A stretch of 64,000 nt of DNA from Streptomyces gobiensis. Lineage in GTDB: Bacteria > Actinomycetota > Actinomycetes > Streptomycetales > Streptomycetaceae. The first letter of the stretch is position 1. Each line of letters opens with the position of its first letter. A program made the translations under genes and the position numbers. Shown one piece after another: positions 39,140 to 48,698 of the stretch. The stretch lies in contig NZ_CP086120.1 in assembly GCF_021216675.1 (NCBI RefSeq), positions 1,904,501-1,968,500 on the forward strand, in the 5' to 3' direction. The notes beneath the pieces were generated by a model, which ran no database searches, was not told the origin of the DNA, and saw only the letters and a list, made by a program, of their open reading frames with translations.

Positions 39140-39886
39140 ATGGCCTATGTCGCCGTAAGCGCGCTCAGCCAGGCCGGGATGGTCCGCGCGCACAACGAGG
39201 ACAGCCTGGTCATCGGGCCGTGGACGCTCTGCGGCACCGAGACCGAGAGCCCCCAGACGCTGCTGTTTCCGCTCGGTACCCCGCTCGTTGTCGCGGTGGC
39301 CGACGGGCTCGGCGGGCACCCGGGCGGGGAAGTGGCGAGCGCGCTGGTCGTGCGCCGACTGGCGAAGGTCGGGCCTCTGCTCAATGACGAGACCGCCGTG
39401 CGTGCTGTCGTGGACGCCTGCAATGAGGCGGTGTACAGCGCTGCTGCGGACAATCCGAAGTTGATCATGATGGGGACGACCATCGCGGGTGTGGTCGTGC
39501 TGTCGGAGGAGATCCTTACGTTCAATGTCGGCGACAGCCGGGTCTTCGAGGTCACCGGCGGTCTGCGGCAGACGAGCGTGGACGACAGCCCGCCGCTGGC
39601 GCCCGGGGAGCGCACCACGTCGGTCGTTACACAGACGCTCGGTGGGTCTTCGGAGTACACCGCCGTAGAGGCGCATGTCAGCAGTCGTCCGCTCGCCCTG
39701 GGCGACCGCTACCTCGTCTGCAGCGACGGCCTGACCGACCCGGTGCCCGACAAGGAGATCGACGATGTGCTGCGGCTGCACGATGGCGGTAAGGCCGCCT
39801 TCGAGCTGTGGAAAGCCGCGATGGACGCCGGAGGGCCGGACAACATCACCATCGCGCTCGTGCGCGTCGCCGACGAGGTCGAGTAG
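39140..39886 (+). CDS. PP2C-type Ser/Thr protein phosphatase
   Basis: 248 residues, a soluble single-domain PPM phosphatase. The metal and catalytic motifs are in order: GMVRAHNEDSL, VADGLGGHPGGE, TFNVGDSRVFEV, YLVCSDGLTD and GGPDNITIALV. It dephosphorylates Ser/Thr targets of Hanks-type kinases; the nearest kinase gene is at 46.7 kb, so partnership is only possible. No sensor domain or membrane segment is present. The ATG at 39140 has GGAAGG at moderate distance upstream. It converges with mazG. Confidence 0.9.
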   Translation: MAYVAVSALSQAGMVRAHNEDSLVIGPWTLCGTETESPQTLLFPLGTPLVVAVADGLGGHPGGEVASALVVRRLAKVGPLLNDETAVRAVVDACNEAVYSAAADNPKLIMMGTTIAGVVVLSEEILTFNVGDSRVFEVTGGLRQTSVDDSPPLAPGERTTSVVTQTLGGSSEYTAVEAHVSSRPLALGDRYLVCSDGLTDPVPDKEIDDVLRLHDGGKAAFELWKAAMDAGGPDNITIALVRVADEVE

Positions 39887-39918
39887 GTGCCGCAGGCGGC
39901 TGGTCCGGGCTGATCCGG

Positions 39919-40932
39919 CTAGTCGGTCTCGGTTGTGTCGGTGGTGGTGCCGGTGGTGGTGCCGGTCGTGGTTTCCGCCGTGCGGATGGCGTCGCGGTAG
40001 GTGCGGGCCGCCGCCCGCAGGGCCGTCTCGGGGTCGATGCCCGAGGCCTCCGCGCGGGCGGCGAGTGTGAGCAGTTCGTAGCCGATGCCCTCGCCGGAGG
40101 GGAGGACATCGATGCCCGCCGTACGGGCCCGGCCCGCCAGCTTCGCGGCCAGGGCGAGCGCGGGCTGGCCCAGTGGGATGCCCTCGGTCACCGAGGCACG
40201 CTGCTTCTCGGTTGCCTTGGTGCGCAGCCAGTGTGCCTTCACCTCGTCCGCCGTTTCGGCCGCCTCGTCGCCGAAGACATGAGGGTGGCGGTGGATCAGC
40301 TTCGCCACGATGCCGCCCGCGACATCGTCGATGGAGAAGGGCTCGTCCGGGTCGTCCTGGGCGATACGGGCGTGGAAGACGACCTGGAGGAGGACGTCGC
40401 CCAGCTCCTCGCTCAGCTCTTCGCGGTCGCCCTGCTCGATCGCCTCGACGAGTTCGTACGCCTCCTCGATGCCGTATTTGACCAGGTCCTCGTGGGTCCG
40501 TACGCCGCTCCACGGGCACTCACCACGGATCCGGTCCATCACCTGGACCAGATCGAGGAGCCGGGCGCCGGGCAGATCGTAGGAGCCGGGGAGCAGCTCC
40601 AGGTCCGGCATACGCTCGCGTCCGGAGCCTGCGAGCCGGGCCAGTCCGTCGGTCAGCCGGGGCTCGCCCTCGGCCGTAGCGATGACGACCACCGTATGGC
40701 CGCCGACGCATGCGTCGACCAGTTCGCGGGCGGTCGGCTCGCCGATCGACACCTCGACGCCCGCCTCCCGTACATACGGCAGCTGGGGGTGCCCGGCGTC
40801 CGCGCACACCACGCTGTCGGCGCTGTGCAGCGCCTGCCAGGCGGGCCAGGACAGCAGTCCGGGCGCGACCCGGTGACTGGTGGTGAGCAGAACAACACGG
40901 CCAGGCTCGGCAGGGTTACGGGAGGCAGTCAC
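39919..40932 (-). CDS. mazG: Nucleoside triphosphate pyrophosphohydrolase MazG
   Basis: 337 residues. The N-terminal half (about 1-115) resembles a tetrapyrrole-methylase-like domain found in some MazG proteins. The MazG domain follows: CPWSGVRTHEDLVKYGIEEAYELVEAIE, then EELSEELGDVLLQVVFHARIA with the EExxE and ExxD magnesium-binding acidic motifs, and HPHVFG. It hydrolyses NTPs (often ppGpp-related or noncanonical nucleotides) to NMP and pyrophosphate. The C-terminus ends in Thr-rich repeats from 12-bp DNA repeats (ACCACCGGCACC type). The GTG at 40932 overlaps the upstream acyltransferase stop by four bases. Confidence 0.9.
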   Translation of the reverse strand: MTASRNPAEPGRVVLLTTSHRVAPGLLSWPAWQALHSADSVVCADAGHPQLPYVREAGVEVSIGEPTARELVDACVGGHTVVVIATAEGEPRLTDGLARLAGSGRERMPDLELLPGSYDLPGARLLDLVQVMDRIRGECPWSGVRTHEDLVKYGIEEAYELVEAIEQGDREELSEELGDVLLQVVFHARIAQDDPDEPFSIDDVAGGIVAKLIHRHPHVFGDEAAETADEVKAHWLRTKATEKQRASVTEGIPLGQPALALAAKLAGRARTAGIDVLPSGEGIGYELLTLAARAEASGIDPETALRAAARTYRDAIRTAETTTGTTTGTTTDTTETD

Positions 40933-42041
40933 CTGACGAATGTAACTCGCTCAGGTTCCCCGGCCTCGGCCGCCCGCTGTGGCTGCCGGGGCACCGTGGG
41001 CACCGGCGTGGTTGGGGGCGCGGGCGCCGGTGCGAAGAGCCAGGGCAGCCGGGGCTGTACCAGCGGCCGGGTCAGTCTGCGTACCGGAGGTGAGGCCAGC
41101 GCCGCCGCCAGCACCGCCGCGAGCAGGACCAGGGCGAGCTGCTCGGGCCAGGAGCGCACCCAGTCGACGCCGCCGTTGATCATGACGGGCCGCAGGGCGA
41201 GCGGGTGAAGGAGGTAGATGTACAGGCCCCCGGCGCCCAGGTATGTGATCACCGGGATACGGCCCTTGGGGACAAGCCGGATGAAGCTCAGCCCGATGAC
41301 CATGCCGCACAGCAGCACGGCCCCCCGTACCGCCCAGGCCCACTCCATGCCGACCGGAATCTCGTCCCCGTAGGGCTCCCGCATCGCCAGCCAGGTCGTA
41401 CTGACGTCATGCCGGAACACCCAGCCCGCGGCGAACGTCAGCGCCAGCACGCCCAGGGCGGCGTCCCGGCTCCAGCGGGCGCGCAGCAGCTCATCGGCGA
41501 GGCCCTGCCGCAGCTTCCAGCCGAGCAGGAAGAAGGGGAGGAAGGTGATGGTGCGCGAGGCGGAGAAGGTGGCGCTGAATTTGGCGATGTAGCCGACCGC
41601 CAGTGCCGCGCCCACCGATGTCAGCAGGGGGTAGCGCAGTGCGGCCAGATAGGGCAGCAGCACCCGCCAGGCGAGCAGGGAGAGCAGAAACCACATCGCC
41701 CACGCCGGGTCGGCGGTGAAGAACTTCCAGTCGCCGTAGTAGTACTTGAGCTGGAGTGTGTGCAGCAGCCCGATGAGGAGATAGGGCAGCGCGATCGACT
41801 CGATGAGCCGTCGTGCCTCACGGGCGTTCAGCGGCCCGGCGCTGCTGAAGTATCCGGCGACCATCACAAAAACCGGCACCCGCAGTGCCCAGCTGGCGAT
41901 ATGCAGCCAGCGCAAGCCATTGAGCTCGCTCAGTGACTCCAGCGAGTGCCCGATGACCACCAGGGTGCCGGAGAAATAGCGGATGTTGTCCCAATGGGGA
42001 TCGCGAGGCTTGTTATCCGGTTTTCCCGGCACCTTCGGCAC
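40929..42041 (-). CDS. Acyltransferase-3 family membrane protein
   Basis: 370 residues, about ten hydrophobic helices. The start DNIRYFSGTLVVIGHSLE with the active-site-type histidine in IGHS is typical of AT3 proteins that O-acylate surface sugars, including OafA-like enzymes. The C-terminus has a cytoplasmic Pro/Ala-rich tail (LFAPAPAPPTTPVPT). The GTG at 42041 is chosen since AGGAGACGCA lies directly before it; an ATG 12 codons earlier lacks a site. The stop overlaps mazG by GTGA, so the two are translated together. Target glycan unknown. Confidence 0.78.
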   Translation of the reverse strand: MPKVPGKPDNKPRDPHWDNIRYFSGTLVVIGHSLESLSELNGLRWLHIASWALRVPVFVMVAGYFSSAGPLNAREARRLIESIALPYLLIGLLHTLQLKYYYGDWKFFTADPAWAMWFLLSLLAWRVLLPYLAALRYPLLTSVGAALAVGYIAKFSATFSASRTITFLPFFLLGWKLRQGLADELLRARWSRDAALGVLALTFAAGWVFRHDVSTTWLAMREPYGDEIPVGMEWAWAVRGAVLLCGMVIGLSFIRLVPKGRIPVITYLGAGGLYIYLLHPLALRPVMINGGVDWVRSWPEQLALVLLAAVLAAALASPPVRRLTRPLVQPRLPWLFAPAPAPPTTPVPTVPRQPQRAAEAGEPERVTFVR

Positions 42042-42195
42042 TGCGTCTCCTGTCCTCCCCCCATGGCTTGCGATCAAGCAACTCGGGCGAGGCTAGTGGC
42101 GCGCCAGCCGGAGCGAACGCATAGCAAGCAGACCTCAGGTGAACACTGTGGGACGACCAGGGATCGTCAGGAGATCAGCAGAACACCGTGACAGC

Positions 42196-42840
42196 TCAGG
42201 TGGGCTCGTCCGGCTGTGGCGCGGGCTTCAGCCATGGCTCTTCCGAGCCGGTCAGGGACACCTGATCATTGCTCCAGGCGCCGAAGCGCGGGCTGATCTC
42301 GATTCCCATGCTCTCGGCGGTCTCGGTGAATTTCTTGTCCATCACTTCCCCCGCCTGGGGGCTGCTCAGGTTGACGCCGAGGGCCTTCGCCACCTCCAGC
42401 ACCAGCAGATCCATCCGCAGCGTGTCCTCGATCTGCCCGGGGGCGACGGCCCGTTCCTGCAGCATTCGGGTGCGCAGTGCTTCCGCACCGTGCGCCGCGC
42501 TTTCCTGGTCCGCCCGGAACTGCTGGAGATCGCGCCGGGTCACCTTGACGCCCTCGTCCTTGGCGGCGCGCTCCACCACCTTCTCACGGATCATATTGCT
42601 GAGGGTGTACCGCGACAGCGGGCCGGTCCGCTGGATGAGCTGGGTGCTCTGCGGGTCGGCGCGCTGTGCGTCCCGTACCGCTTCGGCCCGCGCCTGCACC
42701 TGCGACACGGTGATCCGCTCCCCCTCGACGATGGCCGCCGCACCCGGGCGGGCGTCGCTGCCACAGCCCGTGACCAGCGGCGCGGCGATAAGCAGCGCGG
42801 CTGTGGCGGAGACGGAGAGCGCGGACCTACGGCGGTGCAT
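42196..42840 (-). CDS. SurA N-terminal domain lipoprotein
   Basis: 214 residues. The lipobox LIAAPLVTGC with Cys26 follows a basic start (MHRRRS), so it is a lipoprotein anchored outside the membrane. The mature part has the SurA-like N-terminal chaperone helices (VEGERITVSQVQARAEAV, SNMIREKVVERAAKDEG). There is no PPIase-domain motif, so it likely acts as a chaperone for secreted proteins rather than an isomerase. It is the first of the leftward group surA-acyltransferase-mazG, with a 154-base gap before the acyltransferase gene. Confidence 0.85.
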   Translation of the reverse strand: MHRRRSALSVSATAALLIAAPLVTGCGSDARPGAAAIVEGERITVSQVQARAEAVRDAQRADPQSTQLIQRTGPLSRYTLSNMIREKVVERAAKDEGVKVTRRDLQQFRADQESAAHGAEALRTRMLQERAVAPGQIEDTLRMDLLVLEVAKALGVNLSSPQAGEVMDKKFTETAESMGIEISPRFGAWSNDQVSLTGSEEPWLKPAPQPDEPT

Positions 42841-43034
42841 GGGGCCTCCCAGCGGCGGCGACAGTCGTGCGACGGTGCAACGACCTAGCGATGTTCGATC
42901 TTAGGCAGTGGGCCGACGGGCCTCCACCACTTCGGCCCCACTACTTTCGCTACTACGTTTCCTCAACGACCTGTACGCCGTGCGGTTAGCCCGCTGTTCC
43001 CATTCCGTATACCCGGCTGCCGAAGAGTTGGGCT

Positions 43035-44177
43035 GTGTCCAAAGCCGTGTCCAAAGAAGCAGCCGTGCAAATACCGGAACAGAGCGCTCCATCATCACAG
43101 CCCGGGTCATCACAGCTCAGGTCATCACAGCCCGCAGAAGGGAAACCGGCGGCCGCGCGCCGGGAGCATCGCTATGACATTGATCTTATGCGGCTGATCT
43201 GCTCCTGCGCGGTGATGCTGGGGCATGTCGGCGCGACCTTCATCAGCGCCGTCGACCGGCAGGAGGCCAATGGGCCGGGCGCCTACTGGGTGGGCCACAT
43301 AGCCGACTCGGCCAATGAGTTCGCGGTGCCGATGTATTTCGCCATGGCGGGCTGGGCGGTGCTGGTGGGTGCGCCGCCACGCGACAGCGGGCAGATCTGG
43401 CAGCGCATCGTCCGTAATGGACTGCCGCTGTTCATCTGGACCGGTGCCTATCTCAGCCTGGCCTGGATGCGCAGCCGCAATGAGGAGCCCATCACCGAGC
43501 TGGCCGTGGACTCCCTCTTCGGCTCGGTACGGCCCGCGTACCACCTGTGGTTTATGTACGCGTACATCCCCATTATCGCGGTGCTGGCCTTCGCCATGCT
43601 GGTCAAAGCGGGCAAACGGCCCTGGAGGCTTGGTCTGGCGCTGCTGGCGACCGCGACCGCGCCCAGCGTGCTGACCACCTTCGGTGAGCTGACCGGCTGG
43701 GACACCCCCAGTTTCGGCTGGGGCTTCGGCACCTACTCCCTGGTCTACGCGGTCGGCGGTGCGCTGCTGTTCGCCCTGCCGACGGGGGTGCCGCACCGGC
43801 ACCGCTGGCTGCTGCTGCCGGTGCTGCTGGCCGCCTTCGCCGGGTGCCTCTGGTACAACACCCAGGTTCAGTACGTCATCCCGAACGCCCATCTGTTTGT
43901 CGCCGCGCTGACGCTGTGTGTGCTGCTGCTGGTCAGCCGGGTACGGATCCCGGTGCGGTTGCGGCCGGTGCTCAGCAAGCTGGCCGGGGCCGCGCTGGGC
44001 GCCTATATGGTGCACGTCTTCTTCGTCGAGGAGCTGGTGCGCCCGATGGTCTCGGCCAGCCGGGGCGGGCTGGTGTCGGGGGTGCTGCTGATCGGACTGC
44101 TGCTGGCCACCGTCACCCTGTCGTACGCCGCGAGCCTGCTCTGGGGTCAGCTGCGGCTCCGGCGCTTCCTGGGCTAG
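43035..44177 (+). CDS. Acyltransferase-3 family membrane protein, second copy
   Basis: 380 residues. A Ser/Gln/Pro-rich cytoplasmic start (SSQPGSSQLRSSQP, encoded by a 15-bp repeat) precedes about ten hydrophobic helices, starting with DIDLMRLICSCAVMLGHVG with the family histidine, RNGLPLFIWTGAYLSLAW and YHLWFMYAYIP. It probably O-acylates an extracellular glycan, as for the neighbouring glycosyltransferases. The start is a GTG at 43035 with no strong ribosome site. It is divergent from the SurA-like gene and convergent with the polysialyltransferase-family gene, whose stop lies in the same duplicated GGGCTAGCC. Confidence 0.78.
   Translation: MSKAVSKEAAVQIPEQSAPSSQPGSSQLRSSQPAEGKPAAARREHRYDIDLMRLICSCAVMLGHVGATFISAVDRQEANGPGAYWVGHIADSANEFAVPMYFAMAGWAVLVGAPPRDSGQIWQRIVRNGLPLFIWTGAYLSLAWMRSRNEEPITELAVDSLFGSVRPAYHLWFMYAYIPIIAVLAFAMLVKAGKRPWRLGLALLATATAPSVLTTFGELTGWDTPSFGWGFGTYSLVYAVGGALLFALPTGVPHRHRWLLLPVLLAAFAGCLWYNTQVQYVIPNAHLFVAALTLCVLLLVSRVRIPVRLRPVLSKLAGAALGAYMVHVFFVEELVRPMVSASRGGLVSGVLLIGLLLATVTLSYAASLLWGQLRLRRFLG
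43092..43136 (+). repeat. 15-bp in-frame tandem repeat
   Basis: TCATCACAGCCCGGG and two close variants follow one another at 43092, 43107 and 43122, encoding SSQPG-SSQLR-SSQPA in the second acyltransferase. The period is a multiple of three, so the frame is kept. Confidence 0.8.
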
Positions 44178-44198
44178 CCGGTCCGGGCTAGCCGTCGG
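44171..44198. repeat. Duplicated GGGCTAGCC over two convergent stops
   Basis: GGGCTAGCCG occurs at 44171 and 44185. The CTAG palindrome provides TAG on both strands: the first copy stops the acyltransferase (+), the second stops the polysialyltransferase-family gene (-). Confidence 0.75.
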
Positions 44199-45546
44199 CT
44201 GGCCTCAGCTTGCCCTTCACCTTGCGGGCCGCTCGCAGTGCCGCCCCCGTGCCCGGGAGGCGGCGGACCAGACCGGTCGCGAAGCCGCCGGGGAGTTGGA
44301 GGGACGTGAGACGGCGGCGTTTGAAGTAGCGGAGAGTGTCGTCGTTCAGGTGCTCGGCCAGCCAGGACGCTGCCTCCGTACGGAGTTCCGGATAGCGGTC
44401 CGACTGCATGCAGTAGCCCACCGTCCGTACGAGTGGGGCGATCCGCTCGGCTGTGTCCGCCCGCTCGGTGACGACCTCGCCGCCGGACTCCACGGTGGGC
44501 ACCAGGGCGTCGACGATGGTCAGCGGCACCCGGTTGCTGTTCTGGTACGGGGCGAGCCGGTCCAGCAGCGGCTCGGTGCCGACCCGGGCGATGGGCACGC
44601 CGTAGCAGGCGGCGGCCGTCAGCATCGCGGTGGAGAAGCAGCCCACCACCAGCTGGGGGCACAGCCGTTCGAAGACGGTTTCGGCGAGCATCGGCCGGTC
44701 CAGCACGGTGAGCTGGACGCCCGCGTCCGCGGCGGCCTTGTCGAGCACCTTCGAATAGCGGGCGGGTGCCGTCGGATGCGGCTTGAACAGCACCGAACGG
44801 TGACCGGCCGCCGCCGCGCCACGCAGCATCCGCTCATGCAGCGCCTCTTCCTCGTCCACGGTCAGGATGTTGATCGCGGCCAGATACTGGCCGAGGATCA
44901 CCGCGGTGGGCTCATGCTCGAGCTCCAGTTCATCGCCGTGGGCGATCTCATCCAGCACCGCGCGGAACGTGTCGCTCGGCACCAGCTCGCCCGGCACCCC
45001 GTACTCCGAGAGCAGCAACGGCCGCAGCCCCGGCACCAGGTCGAGGTGCAGCAGCCGCTGGATGCGGCAGGCCGTGGCCAGCGGCAGCTTCTCCCGCGTC
45101 GGCCCATAGCTCATCAGCCCATCGGCGTACACATGCACCGAGGCATCGGCGAAGATCGCGCACAGCGCCTTGGCCGGGCTGACGTGTACGGACTCCACAA
45201 CGAGGTCGACCGGCCCGTCGCCCAGACCCCAGGAGGAGCGGAACATCCGCTGCCACAGCGGGGAGTCATTGGCGGCCGGTGTCCAGCCGCTGGGGTGATG
45301 CGGGCGGATGGTGTGGTTCCAGTCGACGACCGTGTCAAAGCGGGCGGCGATACGGCTCCAACCGGCCATATCCGTCAGCTGACTCGCGGTCTCCGGGGTG
45401 GCCGCGTTGTTGGAGACCAGCAGTACGCGGTGGGACTCCGCGCCGGGCCCGAACTGCCCGGCGTCCAGTGCGGCGGCGAGCGTCGCCGCACCGTACAGCG
45501 TGGAGACCTCGAAGATCTGTGTACGCATCCGTGTGCGTCCCCCCAT
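44188..45546 (-). CDS. Polysialyltransferase-family (A-2,8-polyST) protein
   Basis: About 452 residues. The start TRMRTQIFEVSTLYGAATLAAAL and middle RVLLVSNNAATPETAS, HVYADGLMSYGPTRE, SVLFKPHPTAPARY and VVGCFSTAMLTAAACYG match the fold of bacterial alpha-2,8-polysialyltransferase family proteins (GT-B type). In Streptomyces such proteins occur in glycan loci without sialic acid, so the donor is uncertain. It lies two bases after the GT2 gene stop, so they form an operon. The ATG at 45546 is used; an ATG six codons later is possible. Confidence 0.78.
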   Translation of the reverse strand: MGGRTRMRTQIFEVSTLYGAATLAAALDAGQFGPGAESHRVLLVSNNAATPETASQLTDMAGWSRIAARFDTVVDWNHTIRPHHPSGWTPAANDSPLWQRMFRSSWGLGDGPVDLVVESVHVSPAKALCAIFADASVHVYADGLMSYGPTREKLPLATACRIQRLLHLDLVPGLRPLLLSEYGVPGELVPSDTFRAVLDEIAHGDELELEHEPTAVILGQYLAAINILTVDEEEALHERMLRGAAAAGHRSVLFKPHPTAPARYSKVLDKAAADAGVQLTVLDRPMLAETVFERLCPQLVVGCFSTAMLTAAACYGVPIARVGTEPLLDRLAPYQNSNRVPLTIVDALVPTVESGGEVVTERADTAERIAPLVRTVGYCMQSDRYPELRTEAASWLAEHLNDDTLRYFKRRRLTSLQLPGGFATGLVRRLPGTGAALRAARKVKGKLRPADG

Positions 45547-45548
45547 CG

Positions 45549-46562
45549 TCAGGCCGCCTTCCGTGCCCCGCCGAGCAGCCGCCGGAGCACTTTCTGCCGC
45601 TCCTGGTCCATGCTCGCCAAGGTCTTCTCCAGCACATGTGCGGGCATCCGGCGCAACGCTGCCCCCGATTCCCGCTTCAACTGCCGTGCTGTGGCGGGCC
45701 CATAGCGGTCCGCGCTGGCCGCCGCGTGGAACGCGATCATGGCGCAGTAGGTCCGTACGATCTTGGGGAGGAACCGTTCCGCCTCCCGGTCGGCGGCGAC
45801 CTCTTCCAGGATGAGATCGTGCGCCGGGATGAAGTCGAGCTGCCGGGCGTCCCGGATCTGGGTCAGCGAGGTGGTGACACCGCGCCGGTAGAACACCCCG
45901 AGCAGCCCGACCGAGGCGAAGGTGCGCGCCCGTAGATGGAGCTGCCAGATGAACACCCGGTCCTCGGCGGTCCGTAGGTTCTTGTGAAAGCGCATGGCCG
46001 CGCCGTCGCACCCGTCAAGCCCGTCAAACCCGTCAAACCCGTCGAAGAGGCCACGGCGGTAGATCCCCGCCCAGACGAAGGGGTAGTCGACCATGGTCTC
46101 CATCTCGGCCGGGGCGATGCCGTCCCGGGTGTCCAGCACCGCGTCCCGCTTGCGCGCGGGGGCGCGCCGCACCGTGCGTTCGGTGCCGGTGGACTGCACA
46201 TGGTCGGTGCGTACGAAGTCGCAGCCCAGCTCCTCGATGGCGGTCAGGAGCTCGGCCAGATAGCCCGGTGCGTACCAGTCGTCGCCGTCGAGGAAGGTGA
46301 GGTAGTCGCCCCGCGCCGCCTCGATACCCGTATTACGGGCCTGGGCGATGCCCTGGTTTGTGTCATGCCGGATCACTCTGGCCCGTGGCAGGTCCCGTAC
46401 CGCGCGGTCGAGGATTTCCCCCGTCGCGTCCGTCGAGCAGTCGTCGACCAGGATGAATTCCGTCCCCGGCCCGGCGTTGGCGGCGAGGCTGCGCACGGTG
46501 TCCGGGACGAACTCCTGAACATTGTGGCAGGGGACGATGACAGAAAGCTTTGGCACCGGCAC
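45549..46562 (-). CDS. Family 2 glycosyltransferase
   Basis: 337 residues, GT-A fold. LSVIVPCHNVQEFVPDTVRSL, FILVDDCSTDATGEI, and the DXD-type motif FLDGDDWYAP near residue 93 are intact; the last of these binds the nucleotide-sugar metal. The C-terminal half is helical, basic and ends ARKAA. A short in-frame repeat encodes FDGFDGFDGLDGCDG near 173-187 (9-bp DNA repeat near 46015). It precedes the polysialyltransferase-family gene in one operon, so both likely build the same cell-surface glycan. The start is a GTG at 46562 (MPVPKLSVIVP); the ribosome site is weak. Confidence 0.88.
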   Translation of the reverse strand: MPVPKLSVIVPCHNVQEFVPDTVRSLAANAGPGTEFILVDDCSTDATGEILDRAVRDLPRARVIRHDTNQGIAQARNTGIEAARGDYLTFLDGDDWYAPGYLAELLTAIEELGCDFVRTDHVQSTGTERTVRRAPARKRDAVLDTRDGIAPAEMETMVDYPFVWAGIYRRGLFDGFDGFDGLDGCDGAAMRFHKNLRTAEDRVFIWQLHLRARTFASVGLLGVFYRRGVTTSLTQIRDARQLDFIPAHDLILEEVAADREAERFLPKIVRTYCAMIAFHAAASADRYGPATARQLKRESGAALRRMPAHVLEKTLASMDQERQKVLRRLLGGARKAA

Positions 46563-46669
46563 ACCGTAGCTACGTGATCACGAGCGCGGATGCCGGCCAG
46601 GGGACGGCCGGGTGAACTCTGTGCGTACGGTCCGCGAACCACCCGGCTGACGGCGTCGCGCGTGCTGCG

Positions 46670-47955
46670 TTACGCGTGACTGATGCGGTGGCGGCATAGC
46701 GCCTCGTCCTGGAGCAGCTGCACCACCACCGGGTCGTGCGGTCCCCGTTCGGCGGTGAACTCCTGGATGAGGCGGCTGATCTCGGGCAGCGCCAGGGCGT
46801 ACTGGCCTATGTCGACCAGCGTCGCCGCGTACTGCTTGCGGAGCGTACGGACCACCGGTGAGCCCTCGCCGTGCTCGGCGGCGGCGGCTGGGAGGGCGCG
46901 GCCCAGCAGCTCGGCGACCTGGGTGTAGTAGCCACCGGCGAGCAGCTGCCGCACCTCCTCCAGGGTGTCCGACAGATCGGTGACCGGCGGTGGGCCGAAG
47001 CCGGGTGGCGGGGTGGCGGTGGGGGTCCGGCGCACCGGCCAGGGCGCCATCGGTTCAGCGAACGGCCGGGTGGGGTCCATCGGCAGCGGCGGGCCGTGCT
47101 GGCCCGGCCTGAGCAGCAGGGGCGCCAGGGCGGCGTACGCCTCATGGGCGTCGGCGGGCCGGGCCGAGGGCTCCTTGTCCAGCAGCCGCCACACCAGGGC
47201 GGCAAGCGGCTCGGGCGCCTCCGGGCGTATCTGCCGTACGGGCACCGGAAGTTCATGGAGCTTCTTGTAGAGCAGCCCGGAGGCCTCCGGTGCCGCGAAC
47301 GGCACCTGCCCGGTGAGCAGTTCGTACAGCAGCACCCCGAGCGCGTAGAGATCGGCGCCCGGACCGACCGGGGTGCCGCCCATGGCCTGCTCCGGCGCCA
47401 TGTAGACAGGGGTGCCGATGAGGGCGCCGGTACGGGTGAGCCGCGTGGTGTCGCAGGCGGAGCCGACGGCGGCGATCCCGAGGTCGAGGATGACCACCCG
47501 GCCGTCGGGCCGCACGATGACGTTGCCGGGCTTGAGGTCACGGTGAACGATCCGCACGGCATGCACCGCGACGAGCGCCGAGCACAGCTGTGCGGCCACG
47601 GCGACCGCCCATGGCCAGGGGTAGGGATCGCGTTCCGCGAGATGGTCGCTCAGATCGCTGCCCTCGACCCGCTGCATCACCAGAAACAGCTCATCGATGT
47701 CCCGGCCCGCGTCATAGACCGTGACCAGGCCCGGATGGTCGATCTGGGCGGTGACCCGGCACTCGCGCTCGAACCTCTCCCGCAGTTCCTCGGGGTCCGC
47801 GCTGCCGGAGAGGGATGCCATCTGGCCGGAGTTCATCAGCTTCACGGCGATCTGGCGACCGCCGAGTCCACGGTCATGACCGCCCCACACCTGGCCCATG
47901 GCGCCTTTACCCAGGGGCTCGGTCAGCTCGTACCGGCCCGCGATCAGCCGTCCGA

Positions 47956-47959
<4 letters not shown>
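46670..47959 (-). CDS. Hanks-type Ser/Thr protein kinase
   Basis: 429 residues. The kinase domain (about 9-275) has the glycine loop LGKGAMGQVW (16-25), ATP lysine K40, HRDLKPGN (139-146), DLG (159-161) instead of DFG, and the APE motif (188-190). A proline-rich linker follows and then a helical C-terminal region (about 335-425) resembling tetratricopeptide repeats. No membrane helix is present, unlike PknB. Substrate unknown. The GTG at 47959 overlaps the stop of the upstream membrane-protein gene (GTGA), so the two are coupled. Confidence 0.88.
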
Positions 47960-48573
<614 letters not shown>

Positions 48574-48698
48574 CAACAGCTCCAGATATCTACCGGTACG
48601 GACATCACAGGAGGTGAGCGTATACATCAGCGTGTGCGGCGTACCCCCGATGACCGGATTCCGGGGTCTCGATCCGGTGTCGGAACCAGTGCCGGGTA

